64,000 nt of DNA from Alistipes sp. dk3624 (GTDB lineage Bacteria > Bacteroidota > Bacteroidia > Bacteroidales > Rikenellaceae): positions 620,001-684,000 of the forward strand of contig NZ_CP045651.1 in assembly GCF_009557455.1 (NCBI RefSeq), in the 5' to 3' direction. Below are positions 18,946 through 28,524 of the stretch, piece after piece. Below the pieces are notes generated by a model. It was not told the DNA's origin. It did not search any database and saw only the letters and a program-made list of their open reading frames with translations. Numbering within the stretch: the first letter of the stretch is position 1; the number at the start of each line of letters is the position of its first letter. The position numbers and the translations under genes are program-made.

Positions 18946-21900
18946 ATGAAGATCTCCAAACCCTTAAACGAATCCCTCCCGGCCGAACAAGCCGCGGAAT
19001 TATACCGGTCCATTCTCGGAACGTTGCCGCTGACGACTTTTCTGTACGACCGAAACAAGAATCTCATCGAAGTTTACCATCCGTCTTCCGTATCCATCGA
19101 GAAATACCGCATAGAGTCGTACATAGGCAGCAATATCATGGATTACATCAACGACGAATCCTCCCTGCTGCACGACCAGTTCGTGAAGTTCAACGAAATT
19201 TTCGACCGGGTGCTGGCGACCGGAGAACCCGGGCGATTCGAATACGAAGTGGACGGCGAATACATCGAATCGGGAGTCGCCCCGCTCGGCGAAAACCATG
19301 TCATCTCTTATGTGCGCAACACGACCCCGGCCGTCAAAAAACAACTGGAAACCGAACGCATGATCCGGAACGAACTTTCGCTGGCCATGACGGTCGGAGG
19401 GCTCACTTCCTGGAGTTTCGACGTGGAAAAAGGGATTATTTCGACCAAACACGATAACGAGGTGATCGGAGACCGCCTGACTTACGACGAGTTCCTCGCC
19501 CGGATCGACCCGCAGTACCGCCACCGGGTATCCGAACTGTTCGGGAAAATAACCGGCGGGGAAACCGACCGGGCCGAAGCGACTTTGCCGATCACCGACA
19601 TCCACGGCAAACAAATCTGGATCAACGTACACGCCATGGCGCAGGAATACGCGCCCGACGGAAAAGTTTCGGTTATCGTCGGCTCGCAGAAAGACGTTAC
19701 GCGGGAACTGGCCGATAAAAACGGCCGCGAGGAGCTGCTCAAACAGAATGCGCTGATCATGAACAACGCCGCCTGCGGCTTCGTCTACATCACGCCCGAT
19801 TACCGGGTGGCCTGGGAAAACACCGCCCATGTGCTGCCGCCCGAATTCGACGACGGCACCCGCTTTTTCGAGGTCGGCGAGCCGTGCTACAAAAACGAAC
19901 ACCGGATGCAAAATTCGCACACCCGGAAATTCGTCGAAGCGGCATTCCGGGAAAAAACCGTGCAGCGCATCGAAAAGAGGATTCAATCGCGGATATGGAT
20001 CGACATGACGGCCAGTCCGGTTGTCGCCGGCAACGGAACGGTGGAAGGCGTCGTACTGAAAATCGAAAACGTCACCGAACGCGTGTCGCTGCGGAACGAG
20101 TATGAAAACCTGTACCGGCAAACCAAAACCATTCTGGACTCGCTGCCCGTAGGCGTCGAGGTTTACGGAACGGACGGGCGGCTTCTGTTCCTGAACGATA
20201 CCGATTACCGGATCTTCGGGCTCGACAAAGAAAATTTCGACCTCTCGCGGATCAACATCCAGGACAATCCGAACCTGCCCATCGAAATAAAAGAAGGCGT
20301 GACGAAAGGAATGAATACCCATGCGACCTTCGCTTACCATTTCGACGCGGTGAAAGACGCCGGCTTCTACGCTACTTCGCAGGAGGGCGTCCTGCGGATC
20401 GAATGCGACGGGCATCCCGTGATCGACGCTTCCGGACGAATCGAAAATTACGTTTTCATCGTCCGCGATGTGACTGAACAGGAACATACCGACGACGAAC
20501 TCCGCCAAAACAAACGCAAGATGGAACTGGCAATGCAGGATGCCGACATCATGCTCTGGGAGTTCGACGTACGGCAAAGACTCTTTTTCAGCGACAACGA
20601 ACCGCTCAACGGCTACGATCATGCCCGACCGCTCACTATCGACGACTACCTGAGTTGCATCTATCCCGGAGACGAAGCCCCCGCCCTGGAAACCCTGCAA
20701 AAGATGTGCGCGGGGGAAGCCTGTTCTTTCAAGTTCGACGTCCGGATCAAACTTCCCGGATACCCCGACGAATGGCAATATTGCACCATCAACGGCTCCT
20801 CTTATCAGAGGGACGGAGAAGGGAAGGCGACGAAGTTCATCGGCACGCGCAAAAACAATACGGAACTCCAAAAAAAGAAACAACTGCAGGAAACCATCCT
20901 CAACAGCATCCCCGTCTCGATCCACATCAAAGACGTCGACGACAATTTCCGCTACGTTTTCTGCAACGACGAGAGCAAACGCCTGTTCGGCACCAGCGAA
21001 GATACGACCACTTACGACGTGATGGATCCCGACAAGGTGGCCCGTATCGAAAAGACCGACAAGGAGGTCTTCGCCACCGGCAAGCCCTATTTCGGACTGG
21101 AGCATATCGAACTGAAAGACGGACGCGTCTACGACACGCTCGTCCGCAAAAGCGTCGTTTACGACGACGGCAGGTGCCTGCTGCTGAACGTCCGCTGGGA
21201 TCAAAGCCTGCAGAACGACCTCGAACGCCGCGCCAAAGTGCTCAACATCACGATGGAGGCGATGAATGCGTACACCTGGTTCTACGAACCGGAGAAGGAC
21301 AAGATCAGTTTCGGCGAAGGTTCCGACAAGTTCGGACGCGATATTTTACACTCCGATTCACTCGAAAAATTCATACGTTTCATTCATCCGGACGAACGAA
21401 AACTCTTTATGGAGTCCATCCGGAGGCTGATCCGTAACGAGACCGACGAATGGAACGTGGAGTACCGGGCCGATCTCCGCAACAGCGGCGTTTACGAATG
21501 GTGGCAAACGCGCGGCATGCTCGAAACGACCCTGCGCGACGATATCCCATATACCTATATGTTCGGCATGACGATCAACATCGAGGAACACAAGCAGACC
21601 GAATTGACCCTTTTGAAGAACCGCGAGGAATTGAACCACCTGATCCGACAAAACGAAATGGTGCTCAACAACGCCAACTCCGGCCTGGCGTACATCTCTA
21701 CGGATTACATCGTCCAATGGGAAAATATCTCGATGTGTTCGGCCAGTCTGTCGCACAAAGCCTACCGGAAAGGCACGATCTGCTACCAAAGCACCCGCGG
21801 CCGCACGTCGCCCTGCGAAAACTGCGTCATGCAGCTTTCGATGCGCTCGCGTCAGATGGAACAGGCCAAATTCACGTTCGACAACGGACATACGGTCGAA

Positions 21901-23112
21901 GTATTCGCAACTCCCGTATTCAGAAGCGACCGGACGATCGACGGAGTCGTAGTCCGCATAGACGACGTGACCGAACGCGAACGGATGATCAAAGAACTGA
22001 AACAGGCCAAAGCGCTCGCTGAGCAGTCCGACAAACTGAAATCGGCTTTTCTGGCCAACATGAGCCACGAGATCCGTACGCCGCTGAACGCCATCGTCGG
22101 ATTCTCCGGCTTGTTGATGGAAACGACCGAACAGCAGGAGAAGGAGGAATACATCAAAATCATCCATATCAACAACGAACTGCTGCTGAAACTGATCAAC
22201 GATATTCTGGATTTGTCGAAAATCGAATCGGGATCGGTCGAACTGCAATACGAGGACTTCGACCTGTCGGAATATTTCGACGACATGGTGACCTCGATGA
22301 AACAGCGCATGACCAATCCCGGCGTACGGCTGATAGCAAGCAACCCCTACTCCGGCTGTAAAGTCAGGCTGGACAAGAACCGTATCGCCCAAATCATGAC
22401 CAACTACGTGACCAACGCGATCAAATACACCCGGAAAGGATTTATCGAGATGGGGTACGAATCGAAAGACGAAGGCATCCGGCTCTACGTGAAAGACAGC
22501 GGCATCGGAATCCCGGAAGATAAAAAGCACAAAGTATTCCACCGTTTCGAAAAGCTGGACGAATTCGCCCAGGGAACGGGTCTGGGCCTTTCGATCTGCA
22601 AGGCGATCGCCGAATCGATGGGAGGCTACGTAGGGTACGAATCGCGCTACGGCGAAGGATCGCTTTTCTGGGCCGTGTTGCCTTGCAATGCCGAAGTCCA
22701 GCCTTTTGAGAAGCAATTGGACTCCCTGACCGAAACGCCGGATATCCCCGAACGTAAAACGATCCTGGTCGCAGAGGATATTCCGAGCAATTACCGGCTG
22801 GTTTCGGCCCTGCTGGAGAAGCGCTTCGACCTGATCCATGCGAAGAACGGCCGGGAAGCCGTGGAAATCGCCGGGAGCGGGCGGGCCGACCTGGTGCTGA
22901 TGGATATGAGAATGCCCGTGATGGACGGGCTGACGGCGACCGCGGAAATCAGGAAATTCGATCCGGAGATCCCGATCGTCGCCCTGACGGCCCACGCTTT
23001 CGACACGGATCAGTTGGCAGCGCTCGAAGCCGGATGCAACGAATACCTCCTGAAACCCATCGACAAGACGAAACTCATGGCCGTACTGCGAAAATACTGT
23101 CATAAACCCTAA
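18946..23112 (+). CDS. Multi-PAS soluble hybrid histidine kinase
   Basis: This 1388-residue protein has no signal peptide or membrane segment, so it senses inside the cell. Roughly seven to eight PAS/PAC units fill residues 20-1010; their boundaries are marked by DVTRE, VTERVSLRNEYENL, VRDVTEQEH and DDVTERERM. A HisKA domain follows with SHEIRTPLNAIVGFSG (H1041), then a HATPase domain (about 1130-1245, DSGIGIPEDK and GTGLGLSICKAI). A C-terminal receiver (about 1265-1385) carries LVLMDMRMPVMDG (D1320). There is no DNA-binding output domain, so the phosphoryl group must pass to another partner that is not encoded next door. No heme-ligand assignment is possible by eye. The start at 18946 is the first ATG of the frame with plausible spacing. 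Confidence 0.92.
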   Translation: MKISKPLNESLPAEQAAELYRSILGTLPLTTFLYDRNKNLIEVYHPSSVSIEKYRIESYIGSNIMDYINDESSLLHDQFVKFNEIFDRVLATGEPGRFEYEVDGEYIESGVAPLGENHVISYVRNTTPAVKKQLETERMIRNELSLAMTVGGLTSWSFDVEKGIISTKHDNEVIGDRLTYDEFLARIDPQYRHRVSELFGKITGGETDRAEATLPITDIHGKQIWINVHAMAQEYAPDGKVSVIVGSQKDVTRELADKNGREELLKQNALIMNNAACGFVYITPDYRVAWENTAHVLPPEFDDGTRFFEVGEPCYKNEHRMQNSHTRKFVEAAFREKTVQRIEKRIQSRIWIDMTASPVVAGNGTVEGVVLKIENVTERVSLRNEYENLYRQTKTILDSLPVGVEVYGTDGRLLFLNDTDYRIFGLDKENFDLSRINIQDNPNLPIEIKEGVTKGMNTHATFAYHFDAVKDAGFYATSQEGVLRIECDGHPVIDASGRIENYVFIVRDVTEQEHTDDELRQNKRKMELAMQDADIMLWEFDVRQRLFFSDNEPLNGYDHARPLTIDDYLSCIYPGDEAPALETLQKMCAGEACSFKFDVRIKLPGYPDEWQYCTINGSSYQRDGEGKATKFIGTRKNNTELQKKKQLQETILNSIPVSIHIKDVDDNFRYVFCNDESKRLFGTSEDTTTYDVMDPDKVARIEKTDKEVFATGKPYFGLEHIELKDGRVYDTLVRKSVVYDDGRCLLLNVRWDQSLQNDLERRAKVLNITMEAMNAYTWFYEPEKDKISFGEGSDKFGRDILHSDSLEKFIRFIHPDERKLFMESIRRLIRNETDEWNVEYRADLRNSGVYEWWQTRGMLETTLRDDIPYTYMFGMTINIEEHKQTELTLLKNREELNHLIRQNEMVLNNANSGLAYISTDYIVQWENISMCSASLSHKAYRKGTICYQSTRGRTSPCENCVMQLSMRSRQMEQAKFTFDNGHTVEVFATPVFRSDRTIDGVVVRIDDVTERERMIKELKQAKALAEQSDKLKSAFLANMSHEIRTPLNAIVGFSGLLMETTEQQEKEEYIKIIHINNELLLKLINDILDLSKIESGSVELQYEDFDLSEYFDDMVTSMKQRMTNPGVRLIASNPYSGCKVRLDKNRIAQIMTNYVTNAIKYTRKGFIEMGYESKDEGIRLYVKDSGIGIPEDKKHKVFHRFEKLDEFAQGTGLGLSICKAIAESMGGYVGYESRYGEGSLFWAVLPCNAEVQPFEKQLDSLTETPDIPERKTILVAEDIPSNYRLVSALLEKRFDLIHAKNGREAVEIAGSGRADLVLMDMRMPVMDGLTATAEIRKFDPEIPIVALTAHAFDTDQLAALEAGCNEYLLKPIDKTKLMAVLRKYCHKP

Positions 23113-23161
23113 ACCGACGCGGGACCGGCCGCCCGCAAAAAAACAAAACACCGTTTCGCCT

Positions 23162-23863
23162 ATGAAAAACATTACATGCTGTCTCAGCATCCTGTCCGGA
23201 CTTCTGCTGCAATCCTGCGACATCACGAGGATGGAAACCCCCGCCTATAAAACAGACAGGGCGAGCACGAGAACATACGAAAATCTTATCTTTTACGAGG
23301 TACTGACCGACGGGCAGCAGTACGACGCCGCCCGGCTGAGCCTGATCGCGTCGAATATCCGGAAAAACACCGACGTAAAATACACCGCTCTGTTCATCGA
23401 ATACAAAGAATACGGATCGGCCCCTTCTTACGCGGCGACTTCGATGAACGGGGACTCGGTCGTCACCAGGCTGAAATCCGGGGAAGAGACTCGAAACGGA
23501 CAGGAAACCGATGCGCCTCCGGCCGATTCTTCGGTCGATTCCCTGAACGAGCCGGAGCAAAAGACCGAAACGGCCGACAGACGCAAGCAGCCGTCCGACT
23601 CGGACGACAAAACGGTACTGGGCCGTTTCAGGGATCAGTTTTCCAGCGTTTATACCGTTTACGAACAAGGCGGCAGACATTATCTCGACAATGCTTTCGC
23701 GGACGGTTCCCACAGCTTGCAGGAGTTGGAAGTTCGGACGAGGAACGGCGCCAAAACATATCATGCGGCGGATTCCCCGGATGAATTCTACGTAATCCGG
23801 AACGGAAAATTCTACTGTTACGACCTGGACGGCAATTTAGGCGTCGTATACGATCCGTACTAA
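23162..23863 (+). CDS. Predicted lipoprotein of unknown function
   Basis: I do not recognise this 233-residue protein. The first 19 residues (MKNITCCLSILSGLLLQSC) form a lipoprotein signal with lipobox LQSC, so it is probably anchored in a membrane facing the periplasm or surface. A hydrophilic, low-complexity central stretch (about residues 95-160, rich in E, D, S, P) separates two small regions: an N part with YENLIFYEVLTDGQQYD and a C part with YVIRNGKFYCYDLDGNLGVVYD. It lies 49 bases after the hybrid kinase on the same strand, close enough for co-transcription. Function unknown. Confidence 0.75.
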   Translation: MKNITCCLSILSGLLLQSCDITRMETPAYKTDRASTRTYENLIFYEVLTDGQQYDAARLSLIASNIRKNTDVKYTALFIEYKEYGSAPSYAATSMNGDSVVTRLKSGEETRNGQETDAPPADSSVDSLNEPEQKTETADRRKQPSDSDDKTVLGRFRDQFSSVYTVYEQGGRHYLDNAFADGSHSLQELEVRTRNGAKTYHAADSPDEFYVIRNGKFYCYDLDGNLGVVYDPY

Positions 23864-23897
23864 TTAAACGAATATTTCCCATTCGACGAAAAAACCG

Positions 23898-24974
23898 ATG
23901 ATCTTCTTGATTATACTCGCGGTACTGACCGGAACGACCGCCGCCGTACTGAACCACCCCTCCTTCGGCCGGGCGCCGCGAGGCGAACGACTGGAACGCA
24001 TCGGGCGTTCGCCGAACTACCGCGACGGCAAATTCCATAACATCCACCCGACGCCCATTACGACGGCGGAAAAAGGCGGCCTGAGCGGGATATGGCATTT
24101 CTTGTTCGGTAAACGGCGCGATCTGAAACCCGAAAACGACCTACCGACCGTAAAAACCGACCTGCACGGGCTCGACCGGAACGAAGAAACGGTCGTATGG
24201 TTCGGGCATTCGTCCTATTTTATCCAGAGCGGCGGCAAGCGGTTCCTCGTCGATCCGGTACTGACGAACCGTCCCCCGATGTCGCTCATGTTCCGGCCGT
24301 TCAAAGGCACGGACGTCTATACGCCCGACGACATTCCCGACGTCGACTTCCTGATCGTCACCCACGAACACTGGGATCACCTGGACTACAACACGGTAAA
24401 ACGGCTGAAAAACCGCGTCGGAAAGGTCGTCTGCCCCCTGGGCGTAGGCGAACATTTCGAATACTGGGGATTCCCGCCGGAGCGCATTGCCGAAATGGAC
24501 TGGTACGACACGCTGTATGCGGACGACCGGCTCGCGATACACTGCCTGCCCGCCCGGCACTATTCGAACCGGATACTAAAAAGGGATCGGACGCTGTGGG
24601 CCTCGTTCATGATAGACGGCCCGCAGCGGATTTACCTGTCGGGAGACGGCGGCTACGACACCCATTTCGCGGAGATAGGCGAAAAATTCCCCGGCATCGA
24701 CCTGGCCGTCATGGAGAACGGGCAATACGACCGGGATTGGCGTTACATCCACCTGATGCCCGACGAACTGGTCCGGGCGATCGACGATCTGAAACCCCGA
24801 ACCGTACTTACGGTGCACAACTCGAAGTATGCGTTGTGCAAACACCCGTGGCACGAGCCGCTGGACAACATCCGCAAAGCATCGGCCGGCCGGCCGTACC
24901 GACTTCTCACGCCCCGGATCGGTGAAAAAACGAGTCTTCGCGATACGGTCGCCACGAGCGGCAAATGGTGGTAA
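23898..24974 (+). CDS. Metallo-beta-lactamase-fold hydrolase (UlaG/NAPE-PLD-like)
   Basis: This 358-residue protein has an N-terminal hydrophobic segment (MIFLIILAVLTGTTAAVL), probably a membrane anchor. The MBL fold carries the metal motif THEHWDHLD (H156, H158, D160, H161), preceded by WFGHSSYFIQ and LVDPVL and followed by PARHYSNR and LSGDGGYDTHF. These features match the broad UlaG/RomA/NAPE-PLD-like group, which acts on phosphodiester or lactone substrates; the substrate is not deducible here. It follows the lipoprotein by 34 bases. The gene is closed by a large palindrome at 25004-25043. Confidence 0.88.
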   Translation: MIFLIILAVLTGTTAAVLNHPSFGRAPRGERLERIGRSPNYRDGKFHNIHPTPITTAEKGGLSGIWHFLFGKRRDLKPENDLPTVKTDLHGLDRNEETVVWFGHSSYFIQSGGKRFLVDPVLTNRPPMSLMFRPFKGTDVYTPDDIPDVDFLIVTHEHWDHLDYNTVKRLKNRVGKVVCPLGVGEHFEYWGFPPERIAEMDWYDTLYADDRLAIHCLPARHYSNRILKRDRTLWASFMIDGPQRIYLSGDGGYDTHFAEIGEKFPGIDLAVMENGQYDRDWRYIHLMPDELVRAIDDLKPRTVLTVHNSKYALCKHPWHEPLDNIRKASAGRPYRLLTPRIGEKTSLRDTVATSGKWW

Positions 24975-25003
24975 GGACGGAGCGAACCGGGCATCCGGTT
25001 TCG

Positions 25004-25043
25004 AAGCGGGCCCCGGTCTTTTCGAAAAGACCGGGGCCCGCTT
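25004..25043 (+). terminator. 40-bp perfect palindrome, probable terminator
   Basis: A perfect 40-bp palindrome centred on TTTTCGAAAA, with GC-rich arms (AAGCGGGCCCCGGTC and complement), lies 30 bases after the MBL gene stop. It can fold as a 16-bp stem with a loop of up to 8 bases. It is followed by TACCCTT only, so the U tract is weak. Termination between the MBL gene and the efflux operon is the simplest reading. Confidence 0.65.
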
Positions 25044-25176
25044 TACCCTTCCTGCTCCATCTACAAGGTATGCCGCAATGCGGAACGGAAGATTCCCCCG
25101 GGATTCCGAAACAGATCGGCTCAACCTCATCCCCGGAACATCCTACCCGGCGCCTTTTTGTCCTAAAAATCATGTA

Positions 25177-25206
25177 AAACGGACGCTTATGTCCGTTTCC
25201 GGACAC
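25177..25206. promoter_or_regulatory. Overlapping inverted repeats, candidate activator-binding site
   Basis: Arms AAACGGAC (25177-25184) and GTCCGTTT (25191-25198) form an 8-bp inverted repeat with 6-base spacer. It overlaps a second dyad TGTCCG-TTTC-CGGACA (25190-25205). They end about 45 bases upstream of the sigma-54-like promoter, a usual place for the binding site of an NtrC-type activator such as the one encoded in this operon. Confidence 0.55.
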
Positions 25207-25248
25207 CCGCACAAAAGACAACAAACTGACTAACAAAACACAACATTC

Positions 25249-25265
25249 CAGGCATTCCTATTGCT
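25249..25265 (+). promoter_or_regulatory. Sigma-54-type promoter of the efflux operon
   Basis: The sequence CAGGCATTCCTATTGCT has GG (25251-25252) and GC (25263-25264) exactly 10 bases apart. It matches the -24/-12 consensus (YTGGCACGNNNNTTGCW) at the key GGCA and TTGCT positions. It lies 27 bases before the ATG at 25292, and the operon encodes a sigma-54 activator, which strengthens the call. Confidence 0.68.
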
Positions 25266-25291
25266 GTCACACCCCGTACAAAAGACAGAAT

Positions 25292-26545
25292 ATGGATCGG
25301 GAAATACCTGCCGAAGTAAAAAAACAAAAAATGCTGAAACGACTGCTGCGGCTCGCCGTCACGGGAACCGCGGCGACGGCCGCGCTGCTCATTCTGTCCC
25401 GAGTACTGGGAAACGACCTGCATGAGAACGAACTTTTCATCCGAAAAGTCGACCGGGGCCCGATCGAGATCAGCGTCAGCGCATCGGGCAAACTGATGCC
25501 GCTGCAAGAGGAGATCATCGTCACCCCGATCAATACCCGGATTCTGGAAGTATATAAAAATCCGGGGGATTCGGTAGACGAAGGAGACCCTCTCCTCAAA
25601 CTGGAACTCGCCTCGGTAGAAACGGAATACCGGCAGAAACTGGACGAACGCGAGATGATGAAAAGCAAACTGGAACAGGCCCGCGTCCGGCTGAACGGCA
25701 CGATCTCCGAACTGGAAATGCAGCGCCGGGTAAAAAGTATGCAGGCAAAACAGTTGTATACGGATCTACAGGACGAACGGTACCTCGACAGCATCGGCGC
25801 CGGCACGCCGGACAAGATCCGCCGCGCCGAACTCAACTACGAAGAGACGAAGCTCGAACTACAACTACTGGAACAAAAGATCGAAAACGAACACAAGAAC
25901 GCCCGAGCCGAACTCCGCGTGCAAGAACTGGAACTGGGCATCCTGGACAAAACGCTCGAAGAGAAAGCACGTCTGCTGAAAGACGCCCGGATACTGTCGC
26001 CGCGAAAAGCGACCCTGACCTTCATTAACCGGCAGATCGGATCGCAGGTACCCCAGGGAACCCAGGTCGCGGTCGTTTCCGACCTGACCCGCCTCAAGGT
26101 CGACTGCGAAATAGGAGACCAACACCGTGAAAAACTGTCCGTCGGGGCGAAAGCTGTCATCAAAACCGGGGATACCGAACTCCGGGGAACCGTCGTTACG
26201 GTCACGCCTTCGGTTACCAACGGCATCGTCTATTTCACGGTCGTTCCGGACGAGGCCGACCACCCGGGCCTGCGGAGCGGTCTCAGCGTCGACATCCACG
26301 TCCTATACGGATTGCGGCAAAACGTGCTGCGCATCCCGAACGGTACGTTCTTCAAATACGGGCCGGGACTTTACGACCTTTGGATCGTACGGGAAGGACG
26401 CGCCGAAAAACGGGAAGTATCGCTGGGCGAAAGCAGTTACGAATATGTAGAAATCACGGACGGCCTGAACGAAGGCGACCGGGTCATCCTCTCCGACATG
26501 GAACGCTATAAAGATAAACAAACGCTCAAAATACGCAAAAACTAA
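25292..26545 (+). CDS. HlyD/MacA-type periplasmic efflux adaptor
   Basis: This 417-residue membrane-fusion protein connects an inner-membrane ABC transporter with a TolC channel. A short cytoplasmic N terminus precedes one membrane helix (about 25-42). The split biotinyl-lipoyl domain (VSASGKLMPLQEEIIVTP ... SVDEGDPLLKLEL) flanks a long coiled coil (about 105-220, rich in E, K, R, L, Q). Then come the beta-barrel region (VDCEIGDQHREKLSVGAKA) and a membrane-proximal domain ending in LNEGDRVILSD. It is the first gene of an operon with ATPase, two permeases, TolC and a two-component pair, behind a sigma-54-type promoter. Cargo is unknown. Confidence 0.9.
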   Translation: MDREIPAEVKKQKMLKRLLRLAVTGTAATAALLILSRVLGNDLHENELFIRKVDRGPIEISVSASGKLMPLQEEIIVTPINTRILEVYKNPGDSVDEGDPLLKLELASVETEYRQKLDEREMMKSKLEQARVRLNGTISELEMQRRVKSMQAKQLYTDLQDERYLDSIGAGTPDKIRRAELNYEETKLELQLLEQKIENEHKNARAELRVQELELGILDKTLEEKARLLKDARILSPRKATLTFINRQIGSQVPQGTQVAVVSDLTRLKVDCEIGDQHREKLSVGAKAVIKTGDTELRGTVVTVTPSVTNGIVYFTVVPDEADHPGLRSGLSVDIHVLYGLRQNVLRIPNGTFFKYGPGLYDLWIVREGRAEKREVSLGESSYEYVEITDGLNEGDRVILSDMERYKDKQTLKIRKN

Positions 26546-26566
26546 CTCACCTAAAACGAACACGAA

Positions 26567-27235
<669 letters not shown>

Positions 27236-27252
27236 CCCCAAACGAGCGAACT

Positions 27253-28524
27253 ATGTACAAGACCTACTTCAGACAAGCCGTCGGGATGCTGAAACAGAAT
27301 CCCTTCATCAGCGTCATCTCGATACTGGGAACGGCGCTCGCGATTATGATGATCATGACGATGATCGTAACATTTCAAATCAAAAACGCCTCGGTCGCCC
27401 CGGAAGCCTTTCGAGACCGCACGCTGTACCTCGTCTCCTTTGCGGTACGCGATACCAGCGGAGGAAACAAGAGTTATCAGAGCTACGGCGGCCTTCCCTA
27501 CGACGCCCTGAAAAACTACATCGTCCCCGCGATGAAAACTCCGGAGCTGGTCGTCGCAACAGTCAATAACGTCGCCGTCGTAAAAAGAGAAGGGGCAAAA
27601 GATGCCCTGTACCAGTCCGTCCGGGGAACTGACGCCGATTACTGGAAACTCTATACCCATACGTTCACCGCAGGAAAACCGTATGCCCGGGAGGATTTCG
27701 AATCGGGAATCCGGACAGCCGTGCTGTCGGAAACCATGGCCAAAATGCTATTCAAAGGGGAGGATCCGATCGGGAAAAACATCGAAATCGATTTCAACTC
27801 CTACCGGGTAACCGGCATCGTACGGAACGTATCTCCGCTGTTCCAGGAGGCTTATAGCGAAGTATGGATTCCCTACACTGCGAGTCCCGGCTACGAACGA
27901 AGTTACTACGACGTCATGCTGCTGGCGCGGAACACTGCCGACTTCCCGAAAATACGGGAAGAAGTAAACGAGGCCAAACGGAAACTCGACTTCGAGAAAT
28001 CGCCGAAATTCGTGGACTTTGCCGGTCCCAGAGACCACCGGGCACTGGCGACAGTCAGCGCCCGGGGAACTACTTCGGAACAGATAAGCGACTACGCCCG
28101 GAAAACGCGCCGCAGAACCGTTTTCCTGTTCGCCGTCATGCTGCTGGTTCCCGCCCTGAACCTTTCGGGATTCAGCCTCTCGCGCATCCGCAAAAGGATG
28201 GCTGAAATCGGTATCCGCAAAGCGTTCGGAGCCAAACGGCACGTCATCCTGATCCAGGTGCTGTACGAAAACCTAATCACCACGCTGATCGGCGGGATCA
28301 TCGGGCTTGGACTCTCTTACGGGATCGTTTTCGGAATGCGCAAATGGCTGCTCGGCATCCCGGCCGACGGCAGCCTTCCGCTGAACGCCCTCGTCTCCGG
28401 CACCACGTTTCTGGCCATTTTCGTCGTATGCCTCGTACTGAATTTGATTTCGGCCGGCGCGCCGGCTTACCGGGCATCGCGGATGAACATCGTCGATTCA
28501 CTCCATCAAAACAACAGAAAATGA
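27253..28524 (+). CDS. MacB/FtsX-type ABC transporter permease, first copy
   Basis: This 423-residue protein has the FtsX/MacB topology: one helix near the N terminus (about residues 20-42, ISVISILGTALAIMMIMTMI), a large periplasmic domain with the MacB_PCD-like stretch EDFESGIRTAVLSETMAKMLF, and three C-terminal helices. The cytoplasmic coupling segment IRKRMAEIGIRKAFGAKR is typical of the family. It ends in an ATGA overlap with the second permease, so the two are probably made in equal amounts and form a heterodimer. The transported compound is unknown. Confidence 0.92.
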   Translation: MYKTYFRQAVGMLKQNPFISVISILGTALAIMMIMTMIVTFQIKNASVAPEAFRDRTLYLVSFAVRDTSGGNKSYQSYGGLPYDALKNYIVPAMKTPELVVATVNNVAVVKREGAKDALYQSVRGTDADYWKLYTHTFTAGKPYAREDFESGIRTAVLSETMAKMLFKGEDPIGKNIEIDFNSYRVTGIVRNVSPLFQEAYSEVWIPYTASPGYERSYYDVMLLARNTADFPKIREEVNEAKRKLDFEKSPKFVDFAGPRDHRALATVSARGTTSEQISDYARKTRRRTVFLFAVMLLVPALNLSGFSLSRIRKRMAEIGIRKAFGAKRHVILIQVLYENLITTLIGGIIGLGLSYGIVFGMRKWLLGIPADGSLPLNALVSGTTFLAIFVVCLVLNLISAGAPAYRASRMNIVDSLHQNNRK

